Notes: generated by a model from the letters alone, not told the origin. A stretch of DNA of 33,929 bases from Clostridia bacterium (GCA_902812385.1 CADDZD010000019.1:1-33929), one strand, 5' to 3'; positions 1-9,538 are shown, counted from the first letter of the stretch. Numbers and translations are program-made.

Positions 1-2116
1 TCGGATGATAGCCTTCTTTAAGCAGCTGAACCACCGCCTGGACGATAGCCCGCACCTGCATGGCGTAAATGGCGGGGGTGGTCACTCCGAGCCGGCAGCC
101 CCTGTGCCCGAGCATGGGGTTAAACTCGTGCAGGGCCCGGGCCTTCCGCAGAAGGGCCTCTTTTTGGGCGATATCACCGGGGTCGCCTCCGGTCAGCTTT
201 AACCGGGTGATCTCGACGGACAGCTCCTCCGTGTTCGGGAGAAACTCGTGGAGGGGCGGGTCAAGCAGGCGGATGGTTACGGTCAACCCGTCCATCTCCT
301 TCAAGATCTCGTAAAAGTCCCCTTGCTGCATGGGAAGGAGCTTCTCCAGGGCGGCGTCCCGCTCCTGGTCGGTCTCGGCCAGGATCATCGCCTGAACGAT
401 AGGCAGGCGGTCCTGGGCCATGAACATGTGCTCGGTGCGGCAGAGGCCGATTCCTTCCGCCCCGAACTGCCTCGCCCGGCGGGCATCCTGAGGAGTATCG
501 GCGTTGGCCCGCACACCCAGAGCCCGGATCTCATCCGCCCACTCCAGCAGGGTGCGGAGTTCCTCGCCCAGTTCCGGTTCGATGAGAGGCACCGCTCCCA
601 GGATCACCTGACCGGTGCTCCCGTCGATGGAGATAATATCTCCTTCCTTAATCTCGAGGTCCCCAACCGTCATTTTCTTGGCTTCGTAATCGATGCGCAG
701 GGCCTCGCAGCCGCAGACGCAGGGCTTGCCCATGCCCCGGGCCACCACGGCGGCGTGGCTGGTCATACCCCCGCGGCTGGTCAGAACGCCCTGGGCGGCG
801 ACCACCCCGTGGATATCGTCAGGGGTGGTTTCCGTCCGGATCAGGATCACCTTCTCCCCGTTCTGTCCCTTCTTTTCCGCTTCATCGGCGTCAAAGACGG
901 CAGCGCCGGAGGCCGCGCCCGGGGAGGCGGGAAGGCCTTTGGCGATTACGTTCAGCTTCGCCTTGGGGTCAAGGCGGCGGTGCAGGAGCTGGTTAAGCTG
1001 TGTCGGATCAACCCTGTCCACGGCCTCTTCCCTGGTGATCAGACCCTCTTTGACCATATCCACCGCGGCCTTGACGGCTGCAGCGGCGGTCCGCTTGGCG
1101 CTTCTGGTCTGGAGCATATACAGTTTGCCGCGTTCGATGGTGAACTCCAGATCCTGCATGTCTCTATAGTGTTTTTCCAGGAGCCTGCTGATCTCTTCGA
1201 ACTGCCGGTAGGTCTCCGGCATCTCCTCTTTAAGCCTGGCTATCGGGTAAGGCGTCCTGATCCCGGCCACCACGTCCTCACCCTGGGCGTTCATCAGGTA
1301 CTCGCCGTAAAGGACGTTCTCACCGGTCGCCGGGTCGCGGGTGAAGGCCACCCCTGTCCCGCTACCCTCTCCCATGTTGCCGAAGACCATGGTCTGGACA
1401 TTCACCGCAGTTCCCAGGTCGTCCGGGATCTGGTTGATCTTGCGGTAAACGATGGCCCGGGGGTTGTTCCAGGACTCAAAAACCGCCTTGACGGCAAGCA
1501 TCAGTTGGGTCATCGGATCCTGCGGGAACTCCTCGCCGGTCATCGTTTTGACGATCTGTTTGTACTCATTGATGATCTCTCTTAAGAGATCTGCTCCCAG
1601 CTGGTAATCGTACTGCAGGTTATGGCGCTGCTTCTCCCTTTCCAGGACCTCTTCAAACCTGTTGAGTTCAATGCCCAGCACGATATCGCTGAACATCTGG
1701 ATAAAACGGCGGTAGCAGTCAAGCGCAAATCGCTCGTCACCGGTCGCGGCGGCCAATCCCTGGACGGTCCGGTCGTTGAGACCAAGGTTCAAGACGGTAT
1801 CCATCATACCGGGCATGGACACCTTGGCGCCGGAACGCACCGAAACCAGGAGCGGGTTCTGGAGATCACCGAATTTTTTCCCGACCTTTTTTTCAAGGGC
1901 AGATAAAGCATCCCTGATCTGCTCTTCCAGTCCCGGCGGGAATTTTTTCCCCTGCGAGCTGTAATAATTGCAGGCCTCGGTGGTGATGGTAAAACCGGGC
2001 GGTACCGGGAGCCCCAAATTGGTCATTTCCGCCAGACCGGCTCCTTTCCCCCCCAGCAAATCCCTCATCCCGGCATTTCCCTCTTCAAAGAGGTAAACAT
2101 ACTTCCTACCTGACAT
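1..2116 (-). CDS. ppdK: Pyruvate, phosphate dikinase (C-terminus beyond window)
   Basis: Interconverts pyruvate + ATP + Pi and PEP + AMP + PPi in the cytoplasm. The frame reads from an ATG at 2116 to the left window edge, about 705 codons. The family is usually near 880-900 residues, so the C-terminal part of the PEP/pyruvate-binding barrel with its catalytic Cys lies outside. The N-terminus has the family's YVYLFEEG and [12 protein letters not shown] motifs (ATP-grasp domain). The central phosphohistidine domain carries [12 protein letters not shown], placing the swivelling His at residue 454 and the regulatory Thr at 452. The start has a good ribosome site (GGGGGAG) and overlaps the end of ppsR by 11 bases, implying translational coupling. 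The upstream neighbour encodes the kinase/phosphotransferase that acts on this Thr. Identity is very secure. Confidence 0.97.
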   Translation of the reverse strand, partial: MSGRKYVYLFEEGNAGMRDLLGGKGAGLAEMTNLGLPVPPGFTITTEACNYYSSQGKKFPPGLEEQIRDALSALEKKVGKKFGDLQNPLLVSVRSGAKVSMPGMMDTVLNLGLNDRTVQGLAAATGDERFALDCYRRFIQMFSDIVLGIELNRFEEVLEREKQRHNLQYDYQLGADLLREIINEYKQIVKTMTGEEFPQDPMTQLMLAVKAVFESWNNPRAIVYRKINQIPDDLGTAVNVQTMVFGNMGEGSGTGVAFTRDPATGENVLYGEYLMNAQGEDVVAGIRTPYPIARLKEEMPETYRQFEEISRLLEKHYRDMQDLEFTIERGKLYMLQTRSAKRTAAAAVKAAVDMVKEGLITREEAVDRVDPTQLNQLLHRRLDPKAKLNVIAKGLPASPGAASGAAVFDADEAEKKGQNGEKVILIRTETTPDDIHGVVAAQGVLTSRGGMTSHAAVVARGMGKPCVCGCEALRIDYEAKKMTVGDLEIKEGDIISIDGSTGQVILGAVPLIEPELGEELRTLLEWADEIRALGVRANADTPQDARRARQFGAEGIGLCRTEHMFMAQDRLPIVQAMILAETDQERDAALEKLLPMQQGDFYEILKEMDGLTVTIRLLDPPLHEFLPNTEELSVEITRLKLTGGDPGDIAQKEALLRKARALHEFNPMLGHRGCRLGVTTPAIYAMQVRAIVQAVVQLLKEGYHP

Positions 2117-2924
2117 CTCGCTCCCCCTTATAATAAATTTCCAACACTTTGCTGGCAGTCTCTTCCACTGCCTTATTGGTAACATCAATGACCGGACAGC
2201 CCAGCTGGGCCATCAAGCGGTCAGCATAAGCGATCTCTTTTTGAATTCTTTCCAGGCTGGCATACTCAGCATCGGTGGTCAGTCCTAGCGCCTTCAGGCG
2301 CTCCTGGCGAATCTGGTTGAGCGGCTGTGGTTTGATGGTCAAACCGATAATCTTGCGCTTCGGAATCTTAAAGAGTTCGGCGGGAGGCGCTACCTCCGGG
2401 ACCAGGGGAACATTTGCAGCCTTGATCCGCTTATGGGCAAGGTACATGCAAACCGGTGTCTTTGAGGTGCGCGAAACACCGATCAGAACTATATCGGCAT
2501 GCAGGAGGCCGCGGGCGTCCTTCCCGTCATCGTACTTAATGGCAAACTCGATGGCTTCGATTCTGCGGAAATACTGGTCGTCGAGGCGGTGGAGAAGCCC
2601 CGGCAGCAGCTTCGGAGAAGTGCCGGTGGTCTGCTCCAGCGCCTGCATCAAGGGCCCGAGTACATCAACCGTGGGTATATTATGGGGGCGCGCCAGGTTT
2701 TCCAGTTCCTCTTTTAAACCGGGAATGACCAGGGTGTAGGCGATGATTCCTTTGACGCTTTTAGCCTCTTCCACAATATCGGCCAGCATACTTTTATCGC
2801 TGACATAAGGGATCCGCCGGATCTCAAACCTTCCCGAATTGAACTGACTGGCTGCGGCCCGGGCTACGAACTCTGCTGTTTCTCCCAGGGAATCAGATAC
2901 TATGAAAATTACCGGATCACTCAT
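2106..2924 (-). CDS. ppsR: PPDK regulatory protein (DUF299, bifunctional kinase/pyrophosphorylase)
   Basis: Members of this family inactivate PPDK by ADP-dependent phosphorylation of the Thr next to the catalytic His, and reactivate it by Pi-dependent dephosphorylation. The protein is 272 residues, the normal family size. It shows the N-terminal [13 protein letters not shown] signature and a P-loop GVSRTSKTP near residues 149-157, followed by the typical [10 protein letters not shown] segment. I take the ATG at 2924: it follows a GAGAGGGG ribosome site and gives the family N-terminus MSDPVIF, whereas the longer frame adds 18 unrelated residues. It overlaps the ccpN-like gene by 8 bases and ppdK by 11. 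The substrate gene ppdK is immediately downstream and has the target Thr, so the pairing is self-consistent. Confidence 0.96.
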   Translation of the reverse strand: MSDPVIFIVSDSLGETAEFVARAAASQFNSGRFEIRRIPYVSDKSMLADIVEEAKSVKGIIAYTLVIPGLKEELENLARPHNIPTVDVLGPLMQALEQTTGTSPKLLPGLLHRLDDQYFRRIEAIEFAIKYDDGKDARGLLHADIVLIGVSRTSKTPVCMYLAHKRIKAANVPLVPEVAPPAELFKIPKRKIIGLTIKPQPLNQIRQERLKALGLTTDAEYASLERIQKEIAYADRLMAQLGCPVIDVTNKAVEETASKVLEIYYKGERDVR

Positions 2925-3591
2925 GATCTTGACAACCCCTCTCGTAATTCTTACTGATCTCATTTTCCAGTTCCACAAAGATCCTGGCCACAGTCGTCTT
3001 TGTAAACCTCCCGGTGACCCGGTAGCGCTCCCTCCCCTTATCGTCCACTACCAATTCAACCACAGGGAGAGAATCGACGGCATGTTCCACCAGCTTGGAT
3101 ACCGCCTCAAAAACGGACTCGTCACCGGTAACGGTTATTACGTTTGGAACACGGGTCATTACCACCCGGACCGGAATTTTGTGGAGATCCCCCTGTCCCA
3201 GGGCCACCTTGAGAAGATCCTTGCGGGAAACGACACCCTCCAGGTAGCCTTCTTCAGAAAGCACGAACAGAGTCCCTACATCTTCCGTAAAAAGGGCGAC
3301 AATGCTGTCGTAAACGGAGGTGTTTCCTTGCACAACAACCGGAACGCCCTTAACCTGATCAACTTTTAAACGGCGGATCTCCTCAACGGCCAGTGTACGA
3401 GGGGTCTTCCCGCTGTAGAAATAACCGACACGCGGGCGTGCGTCGATCAGCCCTGCCATGGTCAGAACGGTCAGATCGGGCCGCAGGGTGGCGCGCCGTA
3501 CATTCAGCATGGCGGCAATTTGCTCACCGGTTATGGGAGCATTTTCTTTTATAATTTCGATGATCTGTTCCTGGCGTGGTGTGAGTTCGAT
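2917..3591 (-). CDS. ccpN: CcpN-like HTH and tandem CBS-domain transcriptional regulator
   Basis: Relatives repress gluconeogenic genes and sense nucleotides through CBS domains; in Bacillus the gene sits beside the ppsR homologue yqfL, as here. The protein has an N-terminal winged helix ([12 protein letters not shown] ... [16 protein letters not shown]) and two CBS repeats over roughly residues 85-205. The first ATG (3510) would remove most of the DNA-binding helices. In-frame sequence conserved in the family continues upstream to an ATC codon at 3591, eight bases after the ribosome site AAGAGGG; an in-frame TGA lies just upstream and there is no ATG, GTG or TTG between. I therefore propose an AUC start and a 224-residue product. 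A sequencing error in an ATG is the main alternative. The function assignment is firm; the start is inferred. Confidence 0.88.
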   Translation of the reverse strand: MELTPRQEQIIEIIKENAPITGEQIAAMLNVRRATLRPDLTVLTMAGLIDARPRVGYFYSGKTPRTLAVEEIRRLKVDQVKGVPVVVQGNTSVYDSIVALFTEDVGTLFVLSEEGYLEGVVSRKDLLKVALGQGDLHKIPVRVVMTRVPNVITVTGDESVFEAVSKLVEHAVDSLPVVELVVDDKGRERYRVTGRFTKTTVARIFVELENEISKNYERGCQDHE

Positions 3592-3631
3592 GGGGAAAAC
3601 CCTCTTTCAGACTATTTATCCTTTCTGCCAT

Positions 3632-3888
3632 TGAAAATACGTTTTTTGGTTATCCTTGCAGGCGCAGCGACCTACGGAGGTTGTTACTCGCCCTTGACGA
3701 AGGAGCAGCTAACGGCAGCCGAACTGAGGCATGGATGCCGAAGTAGCCGACTCCGATGCATGGATGCAGCGTAGGAGGCGGTCGGCTGCCGTCTGCGACG
3801 AGTTTTAGGGCGAGTTAAACCGGAGTACGGGAGCAAGCGCAAGGATAACCAGATTTCATTCTCTGTTGGTGCCGCCGGAGGCGGCGTG
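3632..3888. repeat. Modular nested inverted repeat, copy A (core inverted)
   Basis: Non-coding element between glyS and the ccpN-like gene. Order: outer box TGAAAATACGT (3632), terminal repeat GGTTATCCTTGC (3648-3659), core, matching terminal repeat GCAAGGATAACC (3839-3850), and a GC hairpin GCCGCC-GGA-GGCGGC (3871-3885). The core is itself an imperfect palindrome: ACTCGCCCT pairs with AGGGCGAGT, and ACGGCAGCCGA with TCGGCTGCCGT, around small GGCATGGATGCC-type hairpins. The same outer boxes occur in copies B, C and D, but only here is the core in the opposite orientation to the flanks. I see no transposase or convincing coding frame. It lies directly upstream of the ccpN-like gene, so it may lie in that operon's leader. 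Confidence 0.85.
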
Positions 3889-4091
3889 GTGTCTTCCCTA
3901 AAATGTTAAACCAATTGCGGTAATTTGTTAAGTCTCAATTAACCGTTCCATCAAAAATTGTGACATACTGTACTGATTATATATGACACATATTTACGGT
4001 TTATTATGACAGATTCCTGTTCCCGTGTCCAGGCCATTATCTGGAAAATACATGACCGGAGCGCAATCTATGCAGGCGCAAAAGGGATATT
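3889..4091. other. AT-rich intergenic stretch downstream of glyS
   Basis: About 200 bases with no supported gene. The section near 3915-4010 is markedly AT-rich, unlike its surroundings. On the minus strand it contains TATAAT-like sequence near 3975-3985 without a good -35 partner, so it could hold the promoter of the ccpN-ppsR-ppdK operon, but this is weak. No clear intrinsic terminator for glyS was found here. Confidence 0.4.
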
Positions 4092-6167
4092 TCAACCGGC
4101 TCTAACAATTTTGCTCAGATCACCGCACCGGCCGAGGGTGGCGGCGATATCCTTAAGCAAAGCCAGGCGGTTGTTGCGCAGGGCGGGTTCCTCCACCATC
4201 ACCATGACCCCGCAGAAAAACCGGTCGATGGCCTCCACAAGACCGGCGCCGGCAACCAGGGCATTTTTGAAGTCCTTCTTGCCGAGATAACGCAGCACCT
4301 CTCTTTTGGTATTCATCCAGGCCTTGTAAAGATTTCGTTCTTCATCCTCCACAAACAGGGCAGGATCGACCACAGCGTCTCCAGCATTCCTGGCCAGGTT
4401 GGCCGCCCGGGTGTAAACGGTCAGGAGTGATTCGAACTCGGGAGTCCCCTTCAGGGCAACCAGCGCTTCCAGGCGCTCGCGGACCAAGGCGATCCGGTCA
4501 TGGGTGGGGCCAAGAGCAGCCTCGATGACATCGTGGCTGTATCCCTGATCCAGGAAGAGGTTTCGCAGCCGCGCCCGGAAAAACTCGGCCAGGCCTGCCT
4601 CCACCTCCGGCAATCCGGCTTTGAATTCTGCATCCCCGAAATTTTTATAGGCCCGGGCGATGAACTCTGTAAGGGAGAAATCAAATTTATGGGCAAGGAC
4701 GATGTGGCAAACACCTAAAGCCTGGCGGCGCAGAGCGTAGGGATCCTGGGAACCGGTGGGTTCCAGGCCTAGGGCGAAGCATCCCACCAGGTTGTCCATC
4801 TTGTCGGCCAGGGCAACCACCGCTCCGGGCTTGGAGCGGGGCACCTCGTCGCCGGCAAAACGGGGCTGGTAATGCTCTCTGATGGCCCGGGCTACCTCCT
4901 TCTTCTCGTTGCTCGCCCGGGCGTAAGCCTCCCCCATGATCCCCTGCAGCTCCGGAAACTCGTAAACCATGCTGGTGACCAGGTCGGCCTTGGCCAGAAA
5001 GGCCGCCCGGTTTGCAACCACCCTCTGGTTGGCGGTGAGCTTGAGCATCTCGCCCAGGTATTCGACGAGCCTGACGAGGCGTTCCACCTTGTCGTAGATG
5101 GTCCCGAGCCCTTCCAGGAAGACGATCCCTTTCAGCTTTTCCACCTTGGCCTCGAGGGGAGTCTTGAGATCCTCTTCGTAGAAAAACTCAGCATCCTGGA
5201 GCCGCGCCCGCAGCACCTTTTCGTTTCCCTCGGCGACCAGTTTTTTGTTGCCCACAGGCCCGTTGGCAAAGGCGATAAATTTGGGCAGCAGTTTTCCCTG
5301 CCTGCTCCAAACGGGAAAATAGCGCTGGTGCTCCTTCATCGGGGTAATAATTACCTCGACCGGAAGCCTGAGAAAACGGGAATCAAAACTGCCGCACAGG
5401 GGTGTCGGGTATTCCACCAGGTTTGTGACCTCTTCCAGCAGGTCTTCGTCCGGTTGGACCACCCCTCTGACCCTGGCCGCCGTTTTCTGCGCCATCTCCC
5501 AGATCAGTGCTTTGCGCTCCTCCTGGTCCACCAGGACCGAAGCATCCTTGAGCTTCTCGAAATACTCCTCCGGCTGCCGGATGGTAATTGCTCCCTCGGA
5601 AAAGATGCGCAGACCGTAGGTGAGGCGCCCCGAGCGGATGTCATCCAGCTCGAAATCAACCACATCCTCGCCCAGGAGGCACAGGATCCAGTGGATCGGC
5701 CGGATGAACTTCAATTCCCGGTCTCCCCAGCGCATCGGCCTGGGAAAGGAAAGACCGGTGATCAGCGCAGGAATCTGCTCACCCAGTACCTCGCGGGCCG
5801 GCCTGCCCGTCACCCGCTTCCTGGCAAAGACGTACTCTCCCGCAGGTGTCGCCTGCACCACCAGGTCGCCTACCCCGACCCCCTGGCTTTTGGCAAACCC
5901 CAGGGCGGCCCTGGTGGGCTTCCCGTCCGCATCAAAGGCGGCCTTTCGGGGGGGGCCTTTCACCTCCTCCACCAGGTCGGCCTGACTGCCGCCAACCTCC
6001 CAGACGTACAGGACAAGCCTGCGGGGGGTTGAGTAGACGGCCAGCTTTTGAAAGCCGATCCGGTTTTCCCGAAGCATTTTTTCGCCTGATTCCCGCAGTT
6101 GGTCGAGCACCGGCCGGACCAGCCGGGCCGGCAGCTCTTCGGTACCGATTTCCAGTAACAGATCCAT
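4092..6167 (-). CDS. glyS: Glycyl-tRNA synthetase beta subunit
   Basis: Beta chain of the alpha2-beta2 bacterial glycyl-tRNA synthetase, which charges tRNA-Gly; the beta chain binds tRNA and has the HD-like and anticodon-binding regions. At 691 residues it has the normal family length. The start MDLLLEIGTEELPARLVRP is the classic N-terminus, and FPRPMRWG, the LGLEPTGSQDPYALRRQA segment near residue 460 and the C-terminal helical DALR-type region (FFCGVMVMVEE) are typical. It begins six bases after glyQ ends, so the two subunits are made from one transcript under the glycine T-box upstream of glyQ. No irregularities seen. Confidence 0.98.
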   Translation of the reverse strand: MDLLLEIGTEELPARLVRPVLDQLRESGEKMLRENRIGFQKLAVYSTPRRLVLYVWEVGGSQADLVEEVKGPPRKAAFDADGKPTRAALGFAKSQGVGVGDLVVQATPAGEYVFARKRVTGRPAREVLGEQIPALITGLSFPRPMRWGDRELKFIRPIHWILCLLGEDVVDFELDDIRSGRLTYGLRIFSEGAITIRQPEEYFEKLKDASVLVDQEERKALIWEMAQKTAARVRGVVQPDEDLLEEVTNLVEYPTPLCGSFDSRFLRLPVEVIITPMKEHQRYFPVWSRQGKLLPKFIAFANGPVGNKKLVAEGNEKVLRARLQDAEFFYEEDLKTPLEAKVEKLKGIVFLEGLGTIYDKVERLVRLVEYLGEMLKLTANQRVVANRAAFLAKADLVTSMVYEFPELQGIMGEAYARASNEKKEVARAIREHYQPRFAGDEVPRSKPGAVVALADKMDNLVGCFALGLEPTGSQDPYALRRQALGVCHIVLAHKFDFSLTEFIARAYKNFGDAEFKAGLPEVEAGLAEFFRARLRNLFLDQGYSHDVIEAALGPTHDRIALVRERLEALVALKGTPEFESLLTVYTRAANLARNAGDAVVDPALFVEDEERNLYKAWMNTKREVLRYLGKKDFKNALVAGAGLVEAIDRFFCGVMVMVEEPALRNNRLALLKDIAATLGRCGDLSKIVRAG

Positions 6168-6173
6168 GGTATC

Positions 6174-7097
<924 letters not shown>

Positions 7098-7154
7098 ATT
7101 GCCTCCTCCTCGCAAGATTGATTTGATAAACAGGAAACACTACCCTGAATAGCT

Positions 7155-7196
7155 AAATAAAAAACCCGCCCCAGCAGCAAACGCTGCAGGGACGGG
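7155..7196 (-). terminator. T-box intrinsic terminator before glyQ
   Basis: A long GC-rich stem (CCCGTCCCTGCAGC pairing with GCTGCTGGGGCGGG around GTTT, one mismatch) is followed on the minus strand by a T-rich tract (plus 7155-7164). It overlaps the region that forms the T-box antiterminator, so it is the conditional terminator of the leader. Confidence 0.92.
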
Positions 7197-7379
7197 AAAT
7201 TCCCGCGGTTCCACCCTGCTTGGTACTCTTGCGAGTACCCCCTTGTTTTTATTGCAAGCTTTACTACCCCTGCTAACCAGGGGGTTCCTCTTGCCGCTCG
7301 GAAGCGCCTTCGCCACTCCGCCCGGCCGGCTCCCACCGACTCCGGCTCGCTGTGCGGTGCCGCAAGTGACTACTCCTCT
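7165..7379 (-). ncRNA. Glycine T-box leader of glyQS
   Basis: tRNA-sensing transcription attenuator. Read on the minus strand it has the T-box core AGGGTGGAACCGCG (plus 7204-7217), whose bulge pairs with the tRNA acceptor end. The stem I distal part contains GAGCCGG near 7330-7350. The specifier lies in CGAAGGCGCTTCCGAGC, which aligns with known glyQ T-boxes and places a GGC glycine codon at 7306-7308. The terminator follows at 7165-7196. The spacing between stem I and the antiterminator is short, as in other glycine T-boxes. Uncharged tRNA-Gly (GCC anticodon) should favour antitermination. Confidence 0.95.
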
Positions 7380-7381
7380 CC

Positions 7382-7411
7382 ATCATAGCGTGTTTTATCA
7401 AACTTTAGCAA
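7382..7411 (-). promoter_or_regulatory. Probable sigma-A promoter of the T-box glyQS operon
   Basis: Minus-strand TTGCTA (plus 7406-7411), 18-base spacer, TATGAT (7382-7387), placing the RNA start just before stem I. A second option is a perfect TTGACA farther upstream near 7425-7430 with a poorer -10 (TAAAGT). I prefer the first because T-box RNAs usually start close to stem I. Confidence 0.55.
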
Positions 7412-7437
7412 TTAGCCGTTAATTTGTCAAGACACTA

Positions 7438-7881
7438 TCAGCCTTCTCCTGACGGTTCAGGCTGCTGACCGGTCTCGGGCGCAGGGTTATTTTCCCCGCC
7501 GCCGATCTCCAGCGTACACCTGCTCAACATGGCCGTAAGGGTCCCCACTGCGCCCAGCACGGCCAGTTCCCCGCTTAGCAGCATTCCCGCCACGCCGAGC
7601 AATCCGACGCCCGCAGGTACTTCAAAGAGGGTCTTATCGTCTTTCTTGAGACGGATTTTTGTGTGTGCCCCCTTTTCATAAATATCCTTAAGGATATGTA
7701 ATAACTCTTCCCCTTTGTCCTGGAGTTTCCCGGCCCACGACTCCCTCTCCTCTTCCAGGTGGATGAGAGCCTTAACCAGATCCCCTTCGGCCTCATCCAG
7801 GGCCTCTTTTGCCTCTTTATAGCCGACGTTCGCCCTGGCCCGGATTATATCGATCTTTTTCAGCAGTTCCATCTCGTCCAT
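7438..7881 (-). CDS. DUF4342-type protein with N-terminal UBA/TS-N-like helices
   Basis: Function unknown. The 147-residue product starts with MDEMELLKKIDIIRARANVG, a three-helix segment like the UBA/TS-N fold of elongation factor Ts (NVGYKEAKEALDEAEGDLVKAL). A charged linker follows, then a DUF4342-like part (TKIRLKKDDKTLFEVPAGVG) and a hydrophobic glycine-rich stretch near residues 95-125 that could be one or two membrane segments. The tail is Pro/Gly/Glu-rich. I start at the ATG at 7881 because GGAGGTG precedes it at proper spacing; the longer frame adds 13 residues with no ribosome site. It follows recO by 74 bases on the same strand. Confidence 0.75.
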   Translation of the reverse strand: MDEMELLKKIDIIRARANVGYKEAKEALDEAEGDLVKALIHLEEERESWAGKLQDKGEELLHILKDIYEKGAHTKIRLKKDDKTLFEVPAGVGLLGVAGMLLSGELAVLGAVGTLTAMLSRCTLEIGGGENNPAPETGQQPEPSGEG

Positions 7882-7955
7882 AGCGGCACCTCCTTCCCGA
7901 ATAATCTGCCCGCAACGCATCTTTTTATACTTTACGCAGTTATTCCGAATTTAAT

Positions 7956-8729
7956 CTATGTCGCGTTGTGCAGATCATCGAAAAACTCCCAGGTGCGCGG
8001 CTTCACTTCACTGTGATAGGCAAGGAAGGAACGCAGCAGAGAGGCGATTTCAACGCTACAGCCCCTTGCGAGTTTAACCCTTACCGCCCTGTCGAGGGGT
8101 GTTCGCAAAAAATAGGCCATCGCCTCCAGGGCGGCGGGAGAAACGGCCCGCACCCCCTCGGTAACGGGAGCACAGGCAGGGCACACCACCCCTCCCCTTT
8201 CGATGCTGAACCAGGAGGGATGCCCTTCCCGGTTGTCGGACACCATAATCCGCCCTTTCCGGCCGCATACCACACAGTCCTCCAGCCGGGGACGGTACCC
8301 CAGGATCGCCAGCAGCTGCATCTCGAACACCCGGGCGACCAGAGCCGGATCGCCCCACCGGAGGGTCCTCAGGGCGGTCAACAGTAGCCGGAACAGTCTG
8401 GGAATGGGCTGGTTCTCCAGGGTAAGCCGTTCTACCAGTTCCGCACAGTAGCTGGCCGCGGTCAGGTGGGCCAGATCGTCCTGGAGAAAGGCGAAGTCCT
8501 CGCTCGCCTCACCCTGGGTAACGGTATCCAGGCTCTTACCCCTGTACAAAACCAGGTGGGTATGGCTGAAAAGCTGGACGGCACCCCGCAGGCGACTGGT
8601 GGGTTTCCGCACCCCTTTGGCAATCGCCACAATCTTCCCCCACTCTTTGGTGAATAGGCTTAAGATCCGGTCCGCCTCGCCGTAAACCCGGCTCCGCAGC
8701 ACCACGGCTTCCGCCTTGTAAATGCCCAT
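7956..8729 (-). CDS. recO: DNA repair protein RecO
   Basis: Recombination mediator of the RecFOR pathway that anneals single strands and loads RecA onto SSB-coated DNA. The 257-residue product has the N-terminal OB-fold (YKAEAVVLRSRVYGEADRI, then KGVRKPTSRLRG) and the later zinc-binding part with CVVCGRKG near residue 150 and CPAC near 190, as in Gram-positive RecO. It starts 24 bases after the relic of bioB. A TATAAT at 8748-8753 (minus strand), at the very end of the bioB remnant, is a plausible -10 element for recO. Confidence 0.95.
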   Translation of the reverse strand: MGIYKAEAVVLRSRVYGEADRILSLFTKEWGKIVAIAKGVRKPTSRLRGAVQLFSHTHLVLYRGKSLDTVTQGEASEDFAFLQDDLAHLTAASYCAELVERLTLENQPIPRLFRLLLTALRTLRWGDPALVARVFEMQLLAILGYRPRLEDCVVCGRKGRIMVSDNREGHPSWFSIERGGVVCPACAPVTEGVRAVSPAALEAMAYFLRTPLDRAVRVKLARGCSVEIASLLRSFLAYHSEVKPRTWEFFDDLHNAT

Positions 8730-8753
8730 GGCGACGCCTCCCGGGCCATTATA

Positions 8754-9253
8754 TCAAAACGGTATTCTCCTTGCTACATCTCCACCCATCCAACACCTAA
8801 ATCGCGCATCACACAGGGTAAGATCGGTTTCCTTTTTAATTATCCTGGCTGCCTTACAGATGGTCTCTACATCGTCTTCAGTTATCATATACCCGCTGGT
8901 TACAAATGAAAAAAACCGCGCGCCTGCCTTATACAGTTGAATAGCTTTTTGGGCAATTTCATCAGCATCGAGCATTGGATAGGCCCTGATATTCGTATTG
9001 TGACAAACCGATTGCGCGCAAAAAGCACAGCCTTCGCTGCAAAAACCACACCTTGCATTTATATTGAGCAAATATGCACTTTCTTTCCTTTATACTTGTT
9101 ATTAATACGATTAGCTTCCTTCATTAGGTCGATAAGATCGCTAATATTTTCCTGCGGTACTCGGATAAGTTCTGAAATTTCATCAGGGGTTAGAGAGTAT
9201 TCTTTATCTTCTACGACTTTACTGGCAATTTCGGCCAGCCTTTTACCGATCAT
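8754..9253 (-). pseudogene. bioB: Biotin synthase, frameshifted and truncated
   Basis: Remnant of the radical-SAM enzyme that inserts sulfur into dethiobiotin. The first frame (9253 down to 9059) encodes MIGKRLAEIASKVV ... KKVHICSI and then stops. The next frame (from 9071) continues with NARCGFCSEGCAFCAQS, which carries the CxxxCxxC iron-sulfur motif, and YPMLDADEIAQKA ... FSFVTSG. A single-base loss between HICSI and NARCG explains the switch. Homology ends after about 105-110 residues, at ETDLTLC, while full BioB is about 320-345 residues; the rest of the barrel is gone, the deletion ending close to recO. The ribosome site (AAAGGAG) and promoter are still good. Two real tiny genes are unlikely given the collinear homology. 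Confidence 0.9.
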
Positions 9254-9349
9254 GACGATTTCTCCTTTCTTTATTTTCTTTGAAGCCCCTGCTGCTAGAG
9301 ATGCTTGATAATACCGGGAAAACAATCCTCCCATTTATGGTTATTCTTA

Positions 9350-9402
9350 ATTATATTTCCGCCGCGCTTTTTGTCAACCTTTATCTTTTATTTGGTTAAC
9401 AT
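9350..9402 (-). promoter_or_regulatory. BirA operator and promoter of the bioB remnant
   Basis: TTGTCAACC (9371-9379), 14 bases, GGTTAACAT (9394-9402) matches the biotin operator pattern read by the biotin-protein ligase/repressor BirA. Overlapping it on the minus strand is a strong sigma-A promoter: TTGACA (plus 9372-9377), 16-base spacer, TATAAT (9350-9355). BirA with biotinoyl-AMP would cover the -35 element and shut off bioB. Confidence 0.88.
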
Positions 9403-9441
9403 ATAAAAACAAGCCGTATAGAGCATGTTTTTACACAACAA

Positions 9442-9496
9442 TCGTCAACATTTAATATTCTAGATGGTTGACATTTAAGTCTTTTGGAAGTAAAAA
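9442..9496 (+). promoter_or_regulatory. BirA operator and promoter of bioY-ecfA-ecfT
   Basis: A second, slightly weaker biotin operator: TCGTCAACA (9442-9450), 15 bases, GGTTGACAT (9466-9474). Its right half contains TTGACA (9468-9473), the -35 element of a plus-strand promoter whose -10 is TAAAAA at 9491-9496 after 17 bases. This arrangement predicts biotin repression of the importer operon. Confidence 0.8.
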
Positions 9497-9538
9497 TAAG
9501 ATCATCAACAAAAGATCTGCCTGAGGAGGAGTGTAGGA

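Noticed and set aside
248-1585. Long plus-strand frame of 445 codons
   Set aside because: It lies wholly opposite ppdK, whose minus-strand translation matches the enzyme throughout. GC-rich codon bias creates long antisense frames.
3520-3774. Plus-strand frame of 84 codons over the start of the ccpN-like gene and copy A
   Set aside because: Opposite to family-conserved HTH coding sequence and running into the repeat.
3632-3888. CRISPR array or insertion sequence
   Set aside because: There are no evenly spaced direct repeats and no transposase frame; the pattern is nested inverted repeats.
4872-6032. Long plus-strand frame of 386 codons
   Set aside because: Antisense to glyS; no ribosome site and no recognisable domain.
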